Source of the DNA: CAZVLE01 sp964627855
GTDB taxonomy: Bacteria > Bacillota > Dethiobacteria > DTU022
Direction of reading: 5' to 3'
NCBI GenBank assembly: GCA_964627855.1
Contig: CAZVLE010000146.1
Span: forward strand, 1-5,605
Length of the DNA: 5,605 nucleotides
A model generated the notes under the pieces. It had not been told where the DNA came from and did not search any database. It saw only the letters and a list, made by a program, of their open reading frames with translations. Shown here one piece after another: positions 3,642 through 5,605 of this stretch (within the stretch, counting starts at the first letter, position 1; each line of letters starts with the position of its first letter). A program made the position numbers and the translations under genes.

Positions 3642-5605
3642 ATGACGAAGCTCCATTTCAAGGAAATAGGATTAAAAGCTTACCTGGGGGAAATAAAACT
3701 CAGACGTAATGAAAATGGTGTTCCCATTGTTAAGGCAGATAACATGCCCGATCTCTATTTCGGACTAGGCTGGGTACACGCTTACGACAGACTGGTAGGG
3801 ATGGAGTTGATGCGCCTCATCGCCCGGGGACAGGCTGCAGAACACCTTGACCCGCAGCTTATCAAAGTTGATATAGCCATGCGCCGCTACAATATGTGGA
3901 AAGACGCTTTGCTGGAGGCTGAAAAACTGGGAGCAGAAGCAGGCGAACAGCTCGATGCCTACTGCGCCGGTATCAATAACCGCCTGGAGACTGTCAGGCT
4001 TCCCTTTGAGTTTAAGCTTATCGGCTATAAACCTGAACCCTGGACCAGGGCTGACGGCATCACCATGCTGAAAATGATGGGTATCGTCGATTTAACAGAA
4101 ACCCAGGGTTGGATGGAAAAATTTATTATCCAGATGATCAAACAGGGTGTGGCCATGGAAAAGATTAAGGAACTTTTTCCCTATCTAAGCGAGGATGTAG
4201 ATGAGGATTACCTTGAGCTGATCAAAAAAGTACGTCTGCCGGAGCCTATCGTGCCGGAAACACTAAAATGGGCCGCCATTCCACGGCTGCAATGCAGCAA
4301 CAACTGGGCCGTATCCAGTGCTAAAAGCACTTCAGGCAAAGCAATCCTCTGCGGCGATCCCCACCTTGACACCTCCCGCCTGCCGGCAATCTGGCAGGAA
4401 GTAATCTTGATTAAGGGAGACAACTACTTCACCGGTGCCACCGTTCCCGGCATAGCTTCGCCGGCCATCGGCCGCACCAAGCACCTGGCCTGGTCAGCCA
4501 CCTATGGCTACATAGATGTCACCGACTACTTCATAGAAGATGTTAAAGGGAAACAATACCTCAAGGATGGTAAACGCCACCCCTTCACCATCAGGGAAGA
4601 AGTTTTCAAAGTAAAGAAAGGCGATCCCCTTACAGTGCTTTATTATGAAAACGAGCATGGGGTTTTAGAAGAAGAACCGACAGAAGATGGCTATTACCTT
4701 TGCTTTGCCTGGTCGGCAGGGCGCGGTAGCGGGGCTGAATCCCTTGACAATATGGCAAAAATATTCTCCTGCAAATCGGTCCAGGAGGCGATGTCCCTTT
4801 TTGCCGGGCTCGATTTTGCCTCCTTTAACTGGGCCTTAGCAGACAGCGAAGGCCGAATCGGCTTCCAATCTAGCGGACGCAGCCCCATCAGGCCAGAAGG
4901 ATTCAGCGGTCTTCTACCCATCCCCGGTTGGTTAAAGCAATATGACTGGCAGGGTTTTCACGATCGCAGTAAAAACCCATCCCTATACAACCCACCGGAA
5001 GGCTTTATCGCCACGGCCAACCAGGACTTGAATGCTTACGCCGGAGCAGATGTAATTAACCTGCCTATGGCTCCTTACCGGACAGAGCGAATCAGCGAAC
5101 TGCTGGCTGAGAAAGACAACCATAGCGTTGCTTCTATGCAAAAGATGCACTTTGACCTGTTCTCGAAACAGGCTGCACTTTTCATGGACATTATTGAACC
5201 ACTTCTACCGGAAGGCGAAAAAGCAGCTCTCCTTAAAAAATGGGATCGGCGTTACGAGTCTGCCTCCCGTGCTCCCACCCTGTTTGAAAATCTTTACCGT
5301 GAGCTGGCCGGACTTATTTTCGGGGAACTGAACCTGGGTAGCGAAGTCTTTTCTTACGTGGTAGATGAAACTATCCTGTTCCACGATTTTTACGGTAACT
5401 TCGACCGGGTTATGCTCAGTAAAGATTCTGCCTGGTTTAACGGCAAAAAACGCGAAGAACTTTTCGAAGAGGCAATTAAAAGAGCCCTGAAAGAAGAGTC
5501 GGAAGCCTACGGTGAAGGTCGAAAGGTGATAATGAAAAACCTGTTGCTGGGAGGAAGGTTGCCCCGCTTCATGGGCTTTGACTACGGTCCGGTAGAGCTG
5601 ATCGG
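3642..5605 (+). CDS. Penicillin acylase family N-terminal-nucleophile hydrolase (runs off the right edge)
   Basis: This family hydrolyses amide bonds of penicillins, acyl-homoserine lactones or related N-acyl compounds, after a precursor cuts itself into alpha and beta chains. The frame is open for 654 codons to the edge; about 100-150 residues are probably missing. Seen directly: an alpha-chain region containing FGLGWVHAYDRL and GINNRLE, then CSNNWAVS with the expected nucleophile Ser219. Counting Ser219 as beta-1, the GDPHLD His is beta-23 and the Asn of ATANQ (Asn460) is beta-242, close to the residue-23 and Asn241 oxyanion positions of E. coli penicillin G acylase. GATVPGIASPAIG and HLAWSATYGYIDVTDYF also fit the family. 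GGGAGG (3629-3634) lies seven bases before the ATG. The N-terminus (MTKLHFKEIGLKAYLGEIKL) has no signal peptide, unlike many secreted members, so the enzyme is probably cytoplasmic. The residue before the nucleophile is Cys. The substrate cannot be told from sequence. Confidence 0.92.
   Translation, partial: MTKLHFKEIGLKAYLGEIKLRRNENGVPIVKADNMPDLYFGLGWVHAYDRLVGMELMRLIARGQAAEHLDPQLIKVDIAMRRYNMWKDALLEAEKLGAEAGEQLDAYCAGINNRLETVRLPFEFKLIGYKPEPWTRADGITMLKMMGIVDLTETQGWMEKFIIQMIKQGVAMEKIKELFPYLSEDVDEDYLELIKKVRLPEPIVPETLKWAAIPRLQCSNNWAVSSAKSTSGKAILCGDPHLDTSRLPAIWQEVILIKGDNYFTGATVPGIASPAIGRTKHLAWSATYGYIDVTDYFIEDVKGKQYLKDGKRHPFTIREEVFKVKKGDPLTVLYYENEHGVLEEEPTEDGYYLCFAWSAGRGSGAESLDNMAKIFSCKSVQEAMSLFAGLDFASFNWALADSEGRIGFQSSGRSPIRPEGFSGLLPIPGWLKQYDWQGFHDRSKNPSLYNPPEGFIATANQDLNAYAGADVINLPMAPYRTERISELLAEKDNHSVASMQKMHFDLFSKQAALFMDIIEPLLPEGEKAALLKKWDRRYESASRAPTLFENLYRELAGLIFGELNLGSEVFSYVVDETILFHDFYGNFDRVMLSKDSAWFNGKKREELFEEAIKRALKEESEAYGEGRKVIMKNLLLGGRLPRFMGFDYGPVELI

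Noticed and set aside
4208..5331. Short frames at 4208-4423 (-), 4694-4921 (-) and 5128-5331 (+)
   Set aside because: All lie inside the acylase gene, whose own frame is continuous and carries the family motifs.

Overview
The window reads as a piece of a bacterial chromosome at about 50% GC. Strong Shine-Dalgarno sequences of the AGGAGG type precede nearly every gene. That, an extracytoplasmic FMN-binding protein with a lysine-rich membrane anchor, and GGGGAC-type repeat elements suggest a Firmicute, perhaps a Clostridia/Peptococcaceae-like organism. This is inference from style only; there is no rRNA or tRNA to confirm it.

Layout from left to right. Four genes lie on the minus strand: (1) the start of an FHA-domain protein, cut by the left edge (1-202); (2) a secreted proline/glutamine-rich repeat protein (399-1514); (3) a small membrane-anchored FMN-binding domain protein (1819-2202); (4) a complete DUF2804-family protein (2333-3358). 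The fifth gene, on the plus strand, is a penicillin-acylase-family N-terminal-nucleophile hydrolase (from 3642), cut by the right edge after about 650 codons. DUF2804 and the acylase diverge from a 283-bp gap that carries a REP-like repeat cluster.

No single pathway is evident. The FHA protein and the repeat protein may belong together, since they are adjacent on one strand and the repeat gene has a good promoter of its own. DUF2804 and the FMN-binding gene are codirectional, 130 bp apart, and could share a transcript. The acylase faces the other way.

The most interesting unexplained items are the two nested repeat scales in the secreted protein, a 47-codon coding-like frame without a start codon just after the FMN-binding gene, a 66-codon open stretch in frame behind the stops of the repeat protein, an inverted repeat bracketing a promoter, and the REP-like element in the divergent gap.
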